Positions 29,478 through 37,527 of a stretch of 64,000 nt of DNA are shown here, in pieces. The stretch's first letter is position 1. Each line of letters starts with the position of its first letter. The translations under genes and the position numbers were made by a program. The stretch comes from JBOFIQ01 sp051654905. GTDB taxonomy: Bacteria; Actinomycetota; Actinomycetes; Propionibacteriales; Propionibacteriaceae. The notes beneath the pieces were generated by a model, which did not search any database, had not been told where the DNA came from, and saw nothing but the letters and a program-made list of their open reading frames with translations. The DNA lies in contig JBOFYY010000156.1 of NCBI GenBank assembly GCA_051654905.1, positions 62,001-126,000 of the forward strand, in the 5' to 3' direction.

Positions 29478-30523
29478 CGAGCTACCCCCTGTGGCGGTGC
29501 GTGAAGAACTTGTGCAACTTTGCGATATGCCAAAACAAATCGAGCAATATCGGTGACCCAGTCTCGATCTGTACGTAACTGGATATGTCCAACACCAGCA
29601 CGTCGTAGCGATACTCGGATTCGCTCTCGCTGTGCTGCAGATGCTGCATTCATACGAGCAATAGCTGCAGCATCGCTGGTATTTATAAAGCGCTCAAAAT
29701 CACTTTCTGGATCCCGAATCAACATTTCACCAACATCTGGAAAATCAATCTCAGCAGCATCAACAACTTCAACACACAAAACTTGATTACGTACTGACAG
29801 CTGACGAAGCGGTCTCTCCCATGCCGGCGGAACGTGTGGATCCAACTCATCATCACCAGTAGTAAGAAAGTCAGAAACAACTAATCGCATACCGCGACGT
29901 CGTTGTAGTCGAGCTAACTGGGAAATACCATCAGCTAATTCCATAGTGCTAGGAGCTTTATCTGGAACTATTGGCTCTTCTAACATCTGCCGTAACATTC
30001 CGTACAGCGCAGATCGCCCCGATCGTGCAGGTAAGCGACGAATAGAGTCATTTCGCATCATCATGCCACCGAAACGATCACCCATTCGCTGACTCAGAAA
30101 GCCGATAGTAGCAACCGCAGCAATACCCAAGTCACGTTTAGTGACTCCTGATGTTCCCCAGTTCATAGATGGGGTAACGTCAAGTAACGCCCATGCTTCT
30201 AGTTCCCGGTCAGCAATCGTGTCCCGGATATGTGGCACTGTAGTGCGCGCCGTAACTGCCCAGTCCATACGACGTACGTCATCTTGCCCTGGTTGATAGA
30301 TACGTGCATCGTTAAAATCCGCACCTGCTCCAGGAACTAACCCTAGATGATCGCCATGCAAAAATCCTTCAAGCCGACGCACTACATTAAGCTCCAGTCG
30401 CCGTAATGCTGCCTCTGGAGCCAACCTATGTAACGGTAATGTCGCACCCTCAGGAGGACGCAACAAAGTTATTGCTGCGCTTGGATCTGTAGGGATCGAT
30501 GAAGAACCCCCGACGATAGTCAT
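29474..30523 (-). CDS. DUF58 domain protein of the MoxR operon
   Basis: 349 residues, soluble. It has the DUF58 core G-AGADFNDARIYQPGQDDVRRMDWAVTART..P..RD, followed by a VWA-like fold (ALLDVTPSMNWGTS). DUF58 genes almost always follow a moxR-type ATPase, as here (9-base gap). Operons of this type are linked to assembly of metal-dependent complexes or envelope stress; the role here is not known. Confidence 0.9.
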   Translation of the reverse strand: MTIVGGSSSIPTDPSAAITLLRPPEGATLPLHRLAPEAALRRLELNVVRRLEGFLHGDHLGLVPGAGADFNDARIYQPGQDDVRRMDWAVTARTTVPHIRDTIADRELEAWALLDVTPSMNWGTSGVTKRDLGIAAVATIGFLSQRMGDRFGGMMMRNDSIRRLPARSGRSALYGMLRQMLEEPIVPDKAPSTMELADGISQLARLQRRRGMRLVVSDFLTTGDDELDPHVPPAWERPLRQLSVRNQVLCVEVVDAAEIDFPDVGEMLIRDPESDFERFINTSDAAAIARMNAASAAQRERIRVSLRRAGVGHIQLRTDRDWVTDIARFVLAYRKVAQVLHAPPQGVAR

Positions 30524-30532
30524 CCTAAAACC

Positions 30533-31807
30533 TCAGTACCGACCAGGTTGAGGTGGCATATTTCCTTGTTGGGGCATTGGCGCCTGACCTTGTTGCAACA
30601 CCGGTATCTGTCCTTGCTGCGCCATTGGTATCTGACCTTGCTGCGGCACCGGCATTTGTGGTCCAGCAGTAGAAGACTGTTGTCCATTCCATACCGGAGT
30701 AGGAGCTGGAACCATCGCAAGAATACGCTCTACCACCTGAATCGTAGAAATATTGTCTGCAATAGCATCGAATCCCAGCACCAAGCGATGCGCCATAACG
30801 TCTCGTGCTACTGCTTGCACATCAGTAGGAAGTACATAGTCACGACCATGAATTAACGCCAAAGCGCGAGCAGCGGCGGTAAGACCCAACGTAGCACGCG
30901 GCGAGTTACCGATCTGGATAACGCTCTCCAAATCTGGCATACCAAACTCTGCTGGAGTACGCGTCGCCATAACTAGTCGCACAATGTATTCAGCAACCAA
31001 GTTATGAACAAAGACATTAGAAGCCATATCTTGCAACATAATGACCCGCTCAGGATCAAGAATCGGCTTCGGCTCAGGCGGAGTCACTGACATCCGTCGT
31101 AGAATTTCAAACTCTTCATTGCCTTTGGGATAAGGCACATCCACCTTCAGTAAGAAGCGGTCACGCTGAGCTTCTGGCAGCGGATAAACACCCTCAGATT
31201 CCACCGGGTTCTGCGTAGCAATAACGATGAATGGCTTTTTAGCAGGATATGTCTTACCGCCGATAGATACCTGCTTTTCAGCCATAAGTTCTAGCATTGC
31301 TGACTGTACTTTGGCAGGAGCACGGTTAATTTCGTCGGCAAGAACAAAGTTTACAAAAACTGGACCCAGCTCAATTTCAAAGCCTTCTTGAGATGCCTTG
31401 TAGATACGGGTACCGACAATATCGCTTGGAACTAAGTCTGGAGTGAACTGAACACGAGCAAACTCACCGCCAACAACCGTCGCGAACGAACGTACTGCAA
31501 GGGTTTTAGCTACACCTGGAACGCCTTCCAACAGCACATGTCCTTTAGCGAGCAATCCAACCATAAGTTGCTCAACCATATGCTCTTGCCCAACAATCAC
31601 CTGCTGAACTGATGAGATGGCTTTGCCTAGCAGTTGTGAGGCTTCTTTTACCGAAAGCGATCCTTCTGGCATCTTCGCACCACCAATACCTGATCCAAGA
31701 CCTCCGGAGGTAGCCTGTATAGAAGCTGTCGAAGTTGATCCTGCTGAAGGCATAGTAATACCTGCAGCCGAACCCTGAGGTGGAACAGGCGGATATGAAT
31801 TGCTCAC
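30533..31807 (-). CDS. MoxR-family AAA+ ATPase with Gln/Pro repeat tail
   Basis: 424 residues. Walker A GVPGVAKT, Walker B ADEINRAP, sensor I ATQNP, arginine finger region LPEAQRDRFL. A Pro/Gln-rich N-terminal extension of about 50 residues and a C-terminal tail of four 8-residue QQGQIPMA-like repeats flank the AAA+ core and are unlike typical MoxR ends. It is the first gene of the four-gene operon and probably acts as a chaperone for the downstream VWA proteins. The tail repeats lie at about 30551-30650. Confidence 0.93.
   Translation of the reverse strand: MSNSYPPVPPQGSAAGITMPSAGSTSTASIQATSGGLGSGIGGAKMPEGSLSVKEASQLLGKAISSVQQVIVGQEHMVEQLMVGLLAKGHVLLEGVPGVAKTLAVRSFATVVGGEFARVQFTPDLVPSDIVGTRIYKASQEGFEIELGPVFVNFVLADEINRAPAKVQSAMLELMAEKQVSIGGKTYPAKKPFIVIATQNPVESEGVYPLPEAQRDRFLLKVDVPYPKGNEEFEILRRMSVTPPEPKPILDPERVIMLQDMASNVFVHNLVAEYIVRLVMATRTPAEFGMPDLESVIQIGNSPRATLGLTAAARALALIHGRDYVLPTDVQAVARDVMAHRLVLGFDAIADNISTIQVVERILAMVPAPTPVWNGQQSSTAGPQMPVPQQGQIPMAQQGQIPVLQQGQAPMPQQGNMPPQPGRY
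30551..30650. repeat. 24-bp tandem repeat encoding QQGQ-type octapeptides
   Basis: Four degenerate copies of a 24-base unit (coding QQGQIPMA, QQGQIPVL, QQGQAPMP, QQGNMPPQ) at the 3' end of the moxR gene. In-frame repeats like this can vary in copy number between strains. Confidence 0.75.
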
Positions 31808-31967
31808 GCACGTCTCCTGATAGTTACGATATGGAATGTCTCACAACATTTCTGAGGTCTACTCTACCCATTCCGAGGTGACATTCTGGAATATTTATGG
31901 TTTTAACAGGCACAATAGATAAGTAAAAGTACGCAGAGTCTCCTTCCATATGATTCGATAGGAACTA

Positions 31968-32816
31968 ATGACTGACTCTTTTTTCCCGCAACTACAACCG
32001 CTAGCCGCTGGCGATCCTGCCAGATTAGGCGACTTCTGGCTTGACGCACGTCTACTAGAACGCCCTAGCGGTATCGCCTATACCGGGCATGGCGATAATG
32101 AGACTTCCGTAGTTCTTATTTTATTATCGCAAGGAGCGGCAGCAGACGCTGCTGCTCGTGATCGTTTTGCTGGTAGCGTAAATAAACTTCATATCGATAC
32201 GGTGATAGCCCGTGGTGGACACGGACAGCACGAAGGACGCCTTGGACATAAGTTCCGTTCTGAAGATGACGACCCCGTCGAACCAGACGATATGCCACTA
32301 GCCCCATGGGTTGCTCTTGCTAACGATTATTCTCTAGAAGCTATTGCTGAAGCAGACCGTATTCTTAGCGACGTCGATTTATCAAAAACCCCGTTGCTAG
32401 GAAAAGTTTCTGGTCCTGATTATGACTTGCATTGGAAAGATCAAAATCGTCCCGGTTTCTCACGTATCTGGCCGCTGCCTTGGCCTGGTCGCTACGATCG
32501 TGCCGGCTGGTCAACCATCATTATTTCGTGGCTTTTGATGCTATTGATGGCACTCCTAGCCGTCATTACCGTCATTGTTTTGTTCCAAAAGAGTCCAGAA
32601 CAACCGCCACCACCGCCAGTACCAACAACCGCTACTACGCCTCCGCCGCCAGAGTCAGCTTCTCCTAGCCCACAGTCGGGATCACCTAGCCCGCAATCTG
32701 GCTCCCCCAGTCCAGAGTCCGGATCGCCCAGCCCGCAATCTGGCTCCCCCAGTCCGCAATCTGGATCACCATCTCCTAGTACCGGTGGCTCACCATCTCC
32801 GAATTCAAAACTATGA
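31968..32816 (+). CDS. Single-pass membrane protein with Ser/Pro repeat tail
   Basis: 282 residues. About 1-185 is a soluble domain with FWLDARLLERPSGIAYTGHGDNETSVVLI. One strong membrane helix lies at about 186-210 (IIISWLLMLLMALLAVITVI), then a proline run and about six SPSPQSG heptads outside the cell. The N-terminal domain resembles conserved actinobacterial proteins of unknown role; I see no catalytic motif. The tail may span the cell wall. It diverges from moxR and overlaps the next gene by 4 bases. Confidence 0.75.
   Translation: MTDSFFPQLQPLAAGDPARLGDFWLDARLLERPSGIAYTGHGDNETSVVLILLSQGAAADAAARDRFAGSVNKLHIDTVIARGGHGQHEGRLGHKFRSEDDDPVEPDDMPLAPWVALANDYSLEAIAEADRILSDVDLSKTPLLGKVSGPDYDLHWKDQNRPGFSRIWPLPWPGRYDRAGWSTIIISWLLMLLMALLAVITVIVLFQKSPEQPPPPPVPTTATTPPPPESASPSPQSGSPSPQSGSPSPESGSPSPQSGSPSPQSGSPSPSTGGSPSPNSKL
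32661..32765. repeat. 21-bp tandem repeat (SPSPxSG codons)
   Basis: Five consecutive 21-base units beginning at 32661, each encoding SPSP(Q/E)SG, followed by degenerate copies. Alternate copies resemble each other most, suggesting growth by a 42-base unit. Confidence 0.88.
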
Positions 32817-33634
32817 CTCCTGTTCGTCTTATCGCTACCGATCTCGATGGCACTCTGCTAACTAACCATGTTTCAATATCTGACACTAATATCGCTGCAC
32901 TGAAAGCTGCTAAGGAAGCAAAACTTCCTGTCGTAGTAGCCACCGGGCGTCCACCTTATTGGGTCCAGTTCCTACGTGAATATGCCGAGTTGCTACCTAC
33001 TGCTGTCGTTAGTAACGGTGCTGCCATCCTTGACATGAAAACATGGGAAATCACAGATGAATTTCCACTAAGTAACGAGGCAACTCTTGACCTTGTCTCA
33101 GAGCTACGTCGCCTACATAGCAATGTGGTTTTTGCTGTAGATACTCGCTGGAGCATGGCTTTAGAAGATAGTTGCCCTTCTCCACTAGCTGGCGAAAACC
33201 CTCCTCGGGTTAGTCGTATCGAACCTGTGATCGAGACTGAAGTCATTCATAAACTTATTGTCAAACTTCCCGATATTGATGTTTTGGATTTCTACAAAGA
33301 AGTTTCTGACCTTATCGGGAATCGAGCTACAGCAACCTTCTCTTGGACAACACAACCAGCTACCTTGGAAATTTCAGCTCCTAGTATCTCCAAAGCTCAC
33401 GCGCTAGAAATAGTAAGCAATCGATTAGGGGTTACTTCTGATTGTGTAGCAGCTTTTGGAGATATGCCCAACGATATTGAAATGCTTACTTGGGCAGGTC
33501 ATCCACATGCCATGCGCGGAGCTCATCCATCCTTACTTAAAGCAGGTATTCCGCTACTCGATATCTATCAACCAGATGCGGTAGGAAATGAGATTACGAG
33601 ACTACTTTCGCAACAACAGCAGGCTCAGATTTAA
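32813..33634 (+). CDS. HAD-superfamily Cof-type phosphatase
   Basis: 273 residues. HAD motif I DLDGTLL (nucleophile Asp near residue 9), motif II in VATGRPPYW, Lys in motif III and motif IV FGDMPNDIEML, with the C2-type cap between. Cof-type enzymes dephosphorylate sugar phosphates or coenzyme precursors; the substrate is not predictable. Start overlaps the previous stop by 4 bases. Confidence 0.9.
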   Translation: MTPVRLIATDLDGTLLTNHVSISDTNIAALKAAKEAKLPVVVATGRPPYWVQFLREYAELLPTAVVSNGAAILDMKTWEITDEFPLSNEATLDLVSELRRLHSNVVFAVDTRWSMALEDSCPSPLAGENPPRVSRIEPVIETEVIHKLIVKLPDIDVLDFYKEVSDLIGNRATATFSWTTQPATLEISAPSISKAHALEIVSNRLGVTSDCVAAFGDMPNDIEMLTWAGHPHAMRGAHPSLLKAGIPLLDIYQPDAVGNEITRLLSQQQQAQI

Positions 33635-33691
33635 AAACTTTCTAGCTCAGATGGAAATTTTTTACCAACAAGTAGTAGACTTCCAAAAGTT

Positions 33692-33768
33692 GTGGCGTTA
33701 GCTCAGCCGGTTAGAGCAAGCGACTCATAATCGCTCGGTCGCGGGTTCGAGCCCCGCACGCCGCACCA
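33692..33768 (+). tRNA. tRNA-Met (anticodon CAT, elongator-like)
   Basis: Acceptor GTGGCGT pairs with ACGCCGC, discriminator A, and CCA is encoded (33766-33768). The anticodon stem AGCGA/TCGCT holds loop CTCATAA. The CAT anticodon could also be a lysidine-modified tRNA-Ile2, but the overall sequence looks like elongator tRNA-Met. The first base pairs G-C, so it is not the initiator. Confidence 0.92.
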
Positions 33769-33770
33769 AT

Positions 33771-33796
33771 ACCGTTGTCTCGTTAGAGACAACGGT
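33771..33796 (+). terminator. Terminator of tRNA-Met
   Basis: Perfect 11-bp stem with GTTA loop, followed by ATTTCT. Confidence 0.88.
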
Positions 33797-33822
33797 ATTT
33801 CTCTGTCGCTATCCAGATTTTT

Positions 33823-33900
33823 TCTGCCTCAGATTGCCAAGTATTTCTGGAATCGGTGAATTTAGGTCCTTTTGCCTTATCTTTGGCAATCTGAGGCAGA
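33823..33900. other. Long inverted repeat upstream of kup
   Basis: Arms 33823-33840 and 33883-33900 are perfect 18-base complements around a 42-base loop, followed by TTTTT. It could be a second terminator with an unusually long loop, an attenuator, or a small relic mobile repeat. No known riboswitch motif is visible in the loop. Confidence 0.75.
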
Positions 33901-33924
33901 TTTTTCGATCATCAGCGAGTCAGT

Positions 33925-33954
33925 TTGGTTACTACTCCTGCTTCACTTCATACT
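33925..33954 (+). promoter_or_regulatory. Putative kup promoter giving a leaderless mRNA
   Basis: -35 TTGGTT (33925-33930), 18-base spacer, -10 CATACT (33949-33954). The predicted start of transcription falls on or next to the GTG at 33962 and no Shine-Dalgarno sequence precedes the gene. Confidence 0.5.
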
Positions 33955-33961
33955 TTTGTAA

Positions 33962-35974
33962 GTGAGTTCACAGAATTCTTATACCCCCGACGACGTGGTT
34001 ACCCCCGACCCAAACGCTTCTGGCATTACTGAAGCCAAAGCATTAGATAATGAGGAAAGCAAGAAAGGTCACGGAAGCCTTGCAGCGCTCAGTCTTGCAG
34101 CGCTTGGTGTGGTCTTTGGCGATATCGGTACCTCACCGCTGTACTCCATGAAAGAAGTTTTCGCTGGAGAACATATTCATGTAGAACCAACCTCATTTGA
34201 CGTATACGGCATCATTTCTTTAGTCATCTGGTCGATTACACTTATTGTGACTATCAAGTACGTAATGTTTGTTATGCGTGCCGACAATGAGGGCGAAGGC
34301 GGCATTCTGGCGCTAGTAGCTTTACTGAAAAGTAAGCTGGGAGAGTCTCGAGCTATTCTCTATCCAGTTATTTTGTTAGGACTGGTGGGAGCAGCACTTT
34401 TCTACGGTGACTCAGTGATTACTCCTGCTATCTCAGTTATGTCAGCTGTTGAAGGATTATCCATCGTAAACGAGGGATTCTCTCATCTAGTACTGCCCAT
34501 TTCTGTGGTAGTATTAACAGTTTTATTCTTTATTCAACGCTGGGGAACTGCCGCCGTTGGCAAAGCTTTCGGACCAGTCATGGTGCTATGGTTCGCTACC
34601 TTGGGAGCACTAGGGGTTCCGCATATTATTGCTCATCCTGGCATTCTTGCTGCCTTGTCTCCGCATCATGCCATTATGTTTGGAATTCACGATCCTGCTA
34701 TCGCATTCTTAGCAATGGGAGCAGCAGTTCTTACTATTACCGGAGCCGAAGCACTTTATGCCGATATGGGTCATTTTGGAAAATTACCTATTCGCCTAGC
34801 CTGGTTCTGTTTTGTTTTCCCCTGCCTCACTTTGAACTACCTTGGTCAAGGAGCCATGATTATCGCTGATCCGACAACTATCGATAATCCGTTTTACCGG
34901 CTCGCTCCGCAGTGGGCTACGCTACCATTAGTAGCATTAGCTACTTTAGCTACTGTTATCGCCTCACAAGCTGTTATTTCCGGAGCTTTCTCGGTATCAC
35001 GCCAGGCAACTCGATTGGGACTACTGCCGCGTCTTGAAGTTAAACACACCTCTAAGACCGAGAGCGGACAAATCTATGTCGGAACAATTAACTGGTTGCT
35101 TTTTGTTGGTATTTTGATTTTGATTTCAGTTTTCCAAACTTCCACTCGTCTTGCTGCAGCTTATGGATTGGCGGTAACCGGAACTCTTATCTTGACTACT
35201 GCCCTGTTTGTTTTGCTTGCCTATCATGTATGGGGCTGGAGCTGGGTTCGTATTGTTCCTTTCTTATTTACTGTCGGAACTTTAGAAATTATTTTCTTTG
35301 CTAGCAACGTCTTGAAATTTGTTTCTGGCGGTTGGCTACCGGTTCTTATCGCATGTGTTGTCTTACTTATCATGACAACGTGGATGCGTGGGTCTCAACT
35401 ATCGCGGGCCAAGCGCACTACGATGGAAGGCGATCTGTCTGAGTTCATTGAACGAGTCGCACATCATAAGGTGCCACGTATTCCAGGAGTAGCTGTTTTT
35501 GCTCACCCTAATAAGGAAACTGTTCCACTAGCGCTAAAGACGAACGTCTTAACGAACCGAATTTTACACGACAACGTCATTATTTTGTCTGTAGTACAGG
35601 AAATGGTTCCGCATATTCGTCATGTTGATCGTATTAAGATTCATGATTTAGGACATAGTGAAGATGGCATTGTTCATGTGGATTGCCATGTTGGATTCAA
35701 TGATTCTCAGGACATTCCTAAGGCTCTTGCTCTTGCAGTAGGACAGTCTGATGAACTTAATATCGATCCAGATGATGCTGTGTATTTCTTATCTGTTGGC
35801 GATGTTCGAGTAGCACCAGATCAGTCCCGTATTTGTCGCCGAGATCGGAATTATCTATCCCTATGGCGCAAGCATTTATTTGTCCTCATGCAGCAAAATC
35901 AAGCAAACCGCGCTACGGTTTTCCACGTTCCTGCTGACCGAACCATCATGATGGGCGAACGGATCGAGATCTAA
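33962..35974 (+). CDS. kup: KUP-family potassium uptake protein
   Basis: 670 residues. Typical start of the membrane part with AALGVVFGDIGTSPLYSMKEVF, then about 12 helices to residue 455 and a C-terminal cytoplasmic domain ending MMGERIEI. It imports K+ with H+ symport. GTG start; the gene appears to be transcribed from just upstream without a leader. It follows tRNA-Met and the long inverted repeat. Confidence 0.95.
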   Translation: MSSQNSYTPDDVVTPDPNASGITEAKALDNEESKKGHGSLAALSLAALGVVFGDIGTSPLYSMKEVFAGEHIHVEPTSFDVYGIISLVIWSITLIVTIKYVMFVMRADNEGEGGILALVALLKSKLGESRAILYPVILLGLVGAALFYGDSVITPAISVMSAVEGLSIVNEGFSHLVLPISVVVLTVLFFIQRWGTAAVGKAFGPVMVLWFATLGALGVPHIIAHPGILAALSPHHAIMFGIHDPAIAFLAMGAAVLTITGAEALYADMGHFGKLPIRLAWFCFVFPCLTLNYLGQGAMIIADPTTIDNPFYRLAPQWATLPLVALATLATVIASQAVISGAFSVSRQATRLGLLPRLEVKHTSKTESGQIYVGTINWLLFVGILILISVFQTSTRLAAAYGLAVTGTLILTTALFVLLAYHVWGWSWVRIVPFLFTVGTLEIIFFASNVLKFVSGGWLPVLIACVVLLIMTTWMRGSQLSRAKRTTMEGDLSEFIERVAHHKVPRIPGVAVFAHPNKETVPLALKTNVLTNRILHDNVIILSVVQEMVPHIRHVDRIKIHDLGHSEDGIVHVDCHVGFNDSQDIPKALALAVGQSDELNIDPDDAVYFLSVGDVRVAPDQSRICRRDRNYLSLWRKHLFVLMQQNQANRATVFHVPADRTIMMGERIEI

Positions 35975-36003
35975 TTCATGGATTATGCCCTATAGCTAGT
36001 CAT

Positions 36004-36447
36004 TTGTGCCCCTGCGATCGAGTACAGCATAGTTATGCTGATCATTCACGGTGGCACGAATGGCAGCTAGGGCTGGTTCGTGTTGAGTCTCATACTGGCG
36101 AACTAGGGCAATGCGGTTCGACAGCTTTTCTATATTTTGAGTTCCCCGGCTATACCACGACCATGTTAGAAACAATTCAAACTATTGTTCCCGGTAAACA
36201 ATACGACGCGACCTACGTTAGCGGTCCAACTTCGCACTGGTGCTATAACTCTTTTTCTCCGATAGATGAGAATCACACTCTTTGGCGCCAAGAGCACCGC
36301 TGGGCCTTCGATGGCGCTGATACCGATGCCGACGATCTAGAGCGCTTCCAAGCCACCTCAGAGGCTGTTATGCATACTTATCAACGTTGGATTGAAATTT
36401 TAATCACTGATTCCATTGACAGCACTAATCCGGTAAGCATATTCTGA
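36004..36447 (+). pseudogene. SRPBCC (START-like) family gene, N-terminus disrupted
   Basis: 147 codons. YADHSRWHEWQLGLVRVES, LYFEFPG, IVPGKQY and the ending helix with YQRWIEILI fit the SRPBCC ligand-binding fold. The family's first strand (xxAPxExV) is missing from this frame, but ICAPAIE is present one frame off, directly upstream (about 36000-36021). A single-base change in the GCGATCGAGTACAG region would join them. No start codon is found for that frame before a stop near 35993, so the gene looks truncated as well. It could be expressed from 36004 as a shortened protein. Confidence 0.5.
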
Positions 36448-36481
36448 AAGTAGAAGCATTTTCAGTCAAAGGAGAATCAAA

Positions 36482-37051
36482 ATGCTAAAAAAGTCTGTTA
36501 GTTTTTGTCTAGTTACATCAGCAATTATTTCATCAACATTGATGAGTTCTGCTACCCCTTCCAATGCTGCCCCCCCAGCGATAGAAACAATATTGCAAAG
36601 TGATGATAGAACAGTAGAAATACTTTTATCCCGAATGGCAAGCGAATTTGAGATAACCTACAACCAAAACCCACAAGCCTTTGAAGAAATGCTACTAAAG
36701 CTTTCCCAACCAAAGTCACATCAACCCCTCAATAAGAATATAGCTAACGAAAACTCAGTAGAACCATTAGCAAGTTGGGAAAGTTTTTCAAATTGCGTGG
36801 GAGATGGTTTATCTCAAGCATTCGCAATAGATATTTTAAAGCAAGCAATAAATAAAGAAGTAGTTGATGCACTGAAATCTCGCCAGTGGCGTGTAGCATC
36901 CTCGATTATTCATAAAAATCTATCTAAATTAGTAGGATCAAAAGGCGCAAGTTTTATTATTAAAAAAATTGCAAATAAAGCACTTCCTGGCGGACTACCT
37001 GGACAACTAGCATGGATCGCTGGAAAATGTGGAGTCAAAGAATTTATCTGA
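36482..37051 (+). CDS. Secreted protein of unknown function, possible bacteriocin-like
   Basis: 189 residues, AT-rich. Clear signal peptide (about 1-29, ending SNAAP). Mature part has an acidic first half and a basic, hydrophobic second half (KQAINKEVV, IIHKNLSKLVG, FIIKKIANKALPGG) with two cysteines, at positions near 106 and 184. RBS AAAGGAG at 36469-36475. I recognise no family. The basic amphipathic C-terminal half and a small membrane protein next to it recall secreted antimicrobial protein plus immunity pairs; this is only a suggestion. It lies just outside the left end of the island. Confidence 0.7.
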   Translation: MLKKSVSFCLVTSAIISSTLMSSATPSNAAPPAIETILQSDDRTVEILLSRMASEFEITYNQNPQAFEEMLLKLSQPKSHQPLNKNIANENSVEPLASWESFSNCVGDGLSQAFAIDILKQAINKEVVDALKSRQWRVASSIIHKNLSKLVGSKGASFIIKKIANKALPGGLPGQLAWIAGKCGVKEFI

Positions 37052-37061
37052 ATTTAATAAT

Positions 37062-37259
37062 ATGAAAATATCATCTCTAATAATATCGATAACAGTGATC
37101 GCATTAATCCCCCTCCCCTTTGCACTGGTATTAACTGGAGGGGAACTTATCTCATCTGGTTTCAATGAAGCAAAGAAAGAGTTCTTCGTAAGTTATTTCT
37201 TTGGGTTATTCACTCTCCTAGTAGGTCTAGGGTGGCATATGTGGAGAGATAAGAAATGA
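37062..37259 (+). CDS. Small two-helix membrane protein
   Basis: 65 residues from ATG 37062. Helices at about 3-25 and 40-58, ending MWRDKK. It starts 10 bases after the upstream stop and has no evident RBS, so translation may be coupled; a GTG at 37029 in the same frame would overlap the previous gene. Size and topology fit an immunity-type protein for its secreted neighbour; unproven. Confidence 0.6.
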   Translation: MKISSLIISITVIALIPLPFALVLTGGELISSGFNEAKKEFFVSYFFGLFTLLVGLGWHMWRDKK

Positions 37260-37280
37260 CCAAACTATAAGCTATAAAAG

Positions 37281-37362
37281 AAGTGGCCTTGACCGGTATT
37301 TAACCTAGTCAAAGCCACTTTTCTTTGAGCTCCCCCGACTGGACTCGAACCAGTAACCCTCT
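37281..37362. repeat. attL: left copy of the 82-bp att repeat
   Basis: Contains a partial tRNA-Asn 3' half (37330-37362, minus strand) and the terminator hairpin beyond it (37281-37319). Identity with 45513-45594 stops at 37362 in the anticodon stem, where the island's own sequence begins. The longest identical block at the tRNA side is 35 bases (37328-37362). Confidence 0.92.
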
Positions 37363-37474
37363 ACTGACCCCCGAACAGTCAGTGTGCCTCATTTAAACAG
37401 CTCTGACTAGGTACTTAGTAGTACAGTAACGCAACTTCGTTATTTGCACAAGTAGTCACGAATAAACAATTTTC

Positions 37475-37483
37475 TGCTATTAT
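37475..37483 (+). promoter_or_regulatory. Extended -10 element of the integrase promoter
   Basis: TGCTATTAT matches the extended -10 form; no good -35 is seen. It overlaps the presumed arm site (37485-37501), which could let integrase repress itself. Confidence 0.45.
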
Positions 37484-37484
37484 A

Positions 37485-37501
37485 TTGCCCGTATGTTGCC
37501 C
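37485..37501. promoter_or_regulatory. Left integrase arm-type site (inferred)
   Basis: TTGCCCGTATGTTGCCC, itself a repeat of TTGCCC at 11-base spacing, is identical to 45482-45498 near the right end and in the same orientation. Placed either side of the core in the circular form, as arm sites of tyrosine integrases are. Confidence 0.6.
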
Positions 37502-37527
37502 AACTTTGAATCACGAAAGGGCTAACT

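Noticed and set aside
33823..33900. c-di-AMP (ydaO) riboswitch before kup
   Set aside because: None of the conserved core of that riboswitch is seen, and the predicted transcript begins after this region.
36482..37259. Secreted/membrane pair as part of the island
   Set aside because: It lies outside the left att repeat and differs in base composition.
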